64,000 nt of DNA from Klebsiella sp. RHBSTW-00484 (lineage in GTDB: Bacteria > Pseudomonadota > Gammaproteobacteria > Enterobacterales > Enterobacteriaceae): positions 5,270,001 to 5,334,000 of the forward strand of contig NZ_CP055481.1 of assembly GCF_013705725.1 (NCBI RefSeq), written 5' to 3'. Within the stretch, counting starts at the first letter, position 1. Each line of letters starts with the position of its first letter. Shown piece by piece: positions 61,718 to 64,000 of this stretch. The notes under the pieces are model-generated. The model ran no database searches. It worked only from the letters and a program-made list of their open reading frames with translations, and was not told the DNA's origin. The translations under genes were made by a program, and so were the position numbers.

Positions 61718-62002
61718 CACATACCTCTGAATAAAACTACCATTCTGTTAATAAGTTAATAATTAGCGTTAATTACGCCAGGAAGCAACCGGTTTCTGCC
61801 TTTGAAAAGTACCAGATGGTACAGGATAAAATCATTATCAATTGATTTATAAAGAATAAAAATCATAAGTGTAAATTTATTGTTAATCACATCACAAAAT
61901 ATTCACTTCTGTTTGCCAAACGTTTCCGCAAAGCATAAAAGATGATCATTAACATATTAATGAATATCTTCGATTCCGAAATCAGCAGCAAAGGAGTGGT
62001 GA
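61718..62002. promoter_or_regulatory. hpaR-hpaG1 divergent control region
   Basis: This 285-bp AT-rich region has no gene. A palindrome CATTAA-CATA-TTAATG (61947-61962) lies about 41 bp before hpaG1, and GTTAATAAGTTAATAATTAG is close to hpaR. Both are candidate HpaR operators by position. Confidence 0.5.
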
Positions 62003-62635
62003 ATGAAAGGTACCATCTTCGCCGTAGCGCTTAACCATCGCAGCCAGCTTGATGCCTGGCGCGAAGCGTTCCAACAGGCCCCCTACAAAACGCCGCCGAA
62101 AACTGCGGTCTGGTTTATCAAACCGCGCAATACCGTGATCGGCAACGGCGAGAACATCCCTTACCCGCAGGGCGAAACCGTACAGAGCGGCGCGACCGTG
62201 GCGCTTGTCGTCGGCAAAACCGCGCGCAAAGTGGCCGCAGAAGAAGCCGCCGCTTATATTGCTGGCTACGCGCTGGCTAACGACGTCAGCCTGCCGGAAG
62301 AGAGCTTCTATCGTCCGGCAATCAAGGCCAAATGCCGCGACGGCTTTTGTCCGATTGGCGAACTCGCGCCGGTCAACAACGTCGATAATCTAAATATCAT
62401 CACCGAGATCAACGGTCGCGAAGCGGACAGCTGGAACACCGCTGACCTCCAGCGCTCCGCCGCCGAGCTGCTGAGCGCCCTGAGCGAATTCGCCACCCTT
62501 AACCCCGGCGACGCCATTCTGATCGGCACCCCGCACAACCGCGTCACGTTGCAACCCGGCGATCGCGTGCGCATTCTCGCCGAGGGTTTCCCGGCGCTAG
62601 AAAACCCGGTGGTTGCTGAAGGAGAGCTGGCATGA
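62003..62635 (+). CDS. hpaG1: HpaG1, N-terminal subunit of HHDD isomerase/OPET decarboxylase
   Basis: This 210-residue protein of the fumarylacetoacetate hydrolase family decarboxylates 5-oxopent-3-ene-1,2,5-tricarboxylate in the homoprotocatechuate pathway. WFIKPRNTVIGNGENIPYPQ, GYALANDVSL and GDAILIGTPHNR are present. In E. coli it is the first half of a fused HpaG; here it is separate. Its stop overlaps the hpaG2 ATG (ATGA). AAGGAG precedes the start. Confidence 0.93.
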   Translation: MKGTIFAVALNHRSQLDAWREAFQQAPYKTPPKTAVWFIKPRNTVIGNGENIPYPQGETVQSGATVALVVGKTARKVAAEEAAAYIAGYALANDVSLPEESFYRPAIKAKCRDGFCPIGELAPVNNVDNLNIITEINGREADSWNTADLQRSAAELLSALSEFATLNPGDAILIGTPHNRVTLQPGDRVRILAEGFPALENPVVAEGELA

Positions 62636-63393
62636 AACAAGCACGCATTGAGTGGCAGGGACAACAACACGATGTTCAGATTGATGAACACGACCAGGTT
62701 CGGCTGGCTGACGGCAGGCTGCTAAACGAGGGCGACTTTCGCTGGCTGCCGCCCGCCGACGGCACGCTGTTCGCGCTGGGCCTGAACTACGCCGATCACG
62801 CCAGCGAGCTGGAGTTTAAGCCGCCCACCGAACCGCTAGTGTTTATCAAAGCGCCGAACACTTTTATCGGCCACCAGCAGGAATCGGTACGCCCGGATAA
62901 CGTCGAGTACATGCACTACGAAGCCGAACTGGTGGTGGTGCTCGGCAAAACCGCGCGTAAAGTCGCCGAAGCCGACGCCATGGAGTACGTCGCCGGGTAT
63001 ACCGTCTGCAATGACTACGCCATCCGCGACTATCTGGAAAACTACTATCGCCCCAATCTGCGGGTAAAAAGCCGCGACACCCTGACGCCGATCGGCCCAT
63101 GGATCGTCGCGAAAGAGTCGATCCCGGATCCACATAACCTGGCGCTGCGCACCTGGGTCAACGGCGAACTGCGCCAGCAGGGCACCACCGCCGATCTGAT
63201 CTTCAGCATTCCCTTCCTGATCGCTTATCTCAGCGAGTTTATGACCCTGCAACCGGGCGACATGATTGCCACCGGCACGCCGAAAGGGCTGTCGGACGTG
63301 GTGCCGGGCGATGAAGTGATCGTCGAAGTGGAAGGCGTGGGCCGCCTGGTCAACCGCATCATCAGCCAGCAAGCGTATGAGGAGAAGCTGTAA
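62632..63393 (+). CDS. hpaG2: HpaG2, C-terminal subunit of HHDD isomerase/OPET decarboxylase
   Basis: This 253-residue FAH-family protein isomerises 2-hydroxyhepta-2,4-diene-1,7-dioate. YEAELVVVLGKTARKV has the metal-ligand glutamates, GYTVCNDYAIRDY and GDMIATGTPKGLSDV complete the site. It is coupled to hpaG1 and hpaE by ATGA and TAATG overlaps. Confidence 0.94.
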   Translation: MKQARIEWQGQQHDVQIDEHDQVRLADGRLLNEGDFRWLPPADGTLFALGLNYADHASELEFKPPTEPLVFIKAPNTFIGHQQESVRPDNVEYMHYEAELVVVLGKTARKVAEADAMEYVAGYTVCNDYAIRDYLENYYRPNLRVKSRDTLTPIGPWIVAKESIPDPHNLALRTWVNGELRQQGTTADLIFSIPFLIAYLSEFMTLQPGDMIATGTPKGLSDVVPGDEVIVEVEGVGRLVNRIISQQAYEEKL

Positions 63394-64000
63394 TGAAAAA
63401 GATTAACCACTGGATCAACGGCAAAAACGTCGCTGGCAGCGAGTATTTTCATACCACCAACCCGGCGACTGGCGAAGTGCTGGCGGAAGTGGCCTCCGGC
63501 GGCGAAGCCGAAGTCAATCAGGCTGTGGCGGCAGCGAAAGAGGCGTTCCCGAAATGGGCCAATCTGCCGATGAAAGAGCGCGCGCGTCTGATGCGTCGTC
63601 TTGGCTCTCTGATCGACCAGAACGTGCCGGAGATCGCCGCCATGGAGACCGCCGACACTGGCCTGCCGATCCACCAGACCAAAAACGTACTGATCCCACG
63701 TGCGTCGCACAACTTCGAATTTTTCGCCGAAGTGTGCCAGCAGATGAACGGCAAGACCTACCCCGTTGACGACAAGATGCTCAACTACACCCTCGTGCAG
63801 CCGGTCGGCGTGTGCGCGCTGGTATCGCCGTGGAACGTGCCGTTTATGACCGCCACCTGGAAGGTCGCGCCGTGCCTGGCACTGGGCAACACCGCGGTGC
63901 TGAAAATGTCCGAGCTGTCGCCGCTGACCGCCGACCGTCTGGGCGAACTGGCGCTGGAAGCGGGCATTCCGCCGGGCGTGCTCAACGTGGTTCAGGGCTA
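63393..64000 (+). CDS. hpaE: 5-carboxymethyl-2-hydroxymuconate semialdehyde dehydrogenase (5' part)
   Basis: The first 202 or so residues of HpaE, an NAD-dependent aldehyde dehydrogenase that oxidises CHMS in homoprotocatechuate breakdown. MKKINHWINGKNVAGSEYF and the NAD-binding LVSPWNVPFMTATWKVAPCL are present; the catalytic cysteine lies beyond the window edge. The order hpaR-hpaG1G2-hpaE is that of E. coli, and the rest of the operon (hpaDFHI...) presumably follows. Confidence 0.96.
   Translation, partial: MKKINHWINGKNVAGSEYFHTTNPATGEVLAEVASGGEAEVNQAVAAAKEAFPKWANLPMKERARLMRRLGSLIDQNVPEIAAMETADTGLPIHQTKNVLIPRASHNFEFFAEVCQQMNGKTYPVDDKMLNYTLVQPVGVCALVSPWNVPFMTATWKVAPCLALGNTAVLKMSELSPLTADRLGELALEAGIPPGVLNVVQG

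Overview
The window looks like a chromosomal segment of an enterobacterium of the Klebsiella/Raoultella/Enterobacter group. The first half keeps the E. coli-like gene order of the end-of-chromosome region: radA, serB, ytjB, lplA, the deo operon, yjjV/yjjU, ytjA, osmY, prfC, yjjG, rimI, holD, rsmC, leucine tRNAs, yjjZ, fhuF, bglJ/yjjQ, yjjP/yjjB, dnaT/dnaC, yjjA and opgB. Lineage-specific genes sit in between: a diguanylate cyclase, an orphan PTS permease and pobA/pobR. From about 37.8 kb onward the window is a dense block of accessory catabolic operons ending in the hpa (homoprotocatechuate) genes. The genus assignment is inference; no rRNA or species marker is present.

Layout. 1-4115: radA (its end lies outside the window), serB, ytjB, lplA. 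4187-7830: a small helix-turn-helix gene split by a complete 3372-bp ISPpu12-type ISL3 element that carries a MerR regulator, a cation transporter, lspA and the transposase. 7912-12600: REP/BIME, deoD-deoB-deoA-ERIC-deoC and a two-promoter control region with DeoR and CRP sites. 12758-20470: nucleoside transporter, yjjV, yjjU, ytjA, osmY, prfC, yjjG, rimI, holD. 20628-24609: rsmC, three tRNA-Leu(CAG), yjjZ, a GGDEF protein, fhuF. 24658-33258: orphan PTS IIC, a YbaK-type deacylase, bglJ/yjjQ, an ISKpn26-type IS5 element clipping pobR, pobA, yjjP/yjjB. 33361-37748: dnaT, dnaC, yjjA, opgB.

The catabolic block. An Rpn-type nuclease gene is followed by gfrABCDEF, a mannose-type PTS with two deglycases for glucoselysine/fructoselysine. 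Its LevR-type activator GfrR lies directly upstream, and a near-consensus sigma-54 promoter sits in front of gfrA. Next is an L-galactonate module (lgoD, a uxaB-like reductase, lgoR, lgoT), in which an IS1 has landed exactly at the lgoR start codon. After two GNAT genes comes a cluster with a MurR/RpiR regulator, KDPGal aldolase (dgoA), KDGal kinase (dgoK), a sodium:solute symporter, a RidA protein, an N-acyl-D-amino-acid deacylase and a divergent PLP-dependent D-amino acid lyase/deaminase. Read together, these genes could deacylate an N-acyl amino-sugar acid, remove its amino group to give a 2-keto-3-deoxy acid, phosphorylate it and cleave it to pyruvate and glyceraldehyde 3-phosphate. This is the most interesting candidate system in the window, and its substrate is not known to me. 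The window ends in hpaR, hpaG1, hpaG2 and the start of hpaE.

Three intact insertion sequences (ISPpu12-type, ISKpn26-type, IS1), each with perfect target duplications, mark recent activity. Each hit a regulator-type gene or its start or end.
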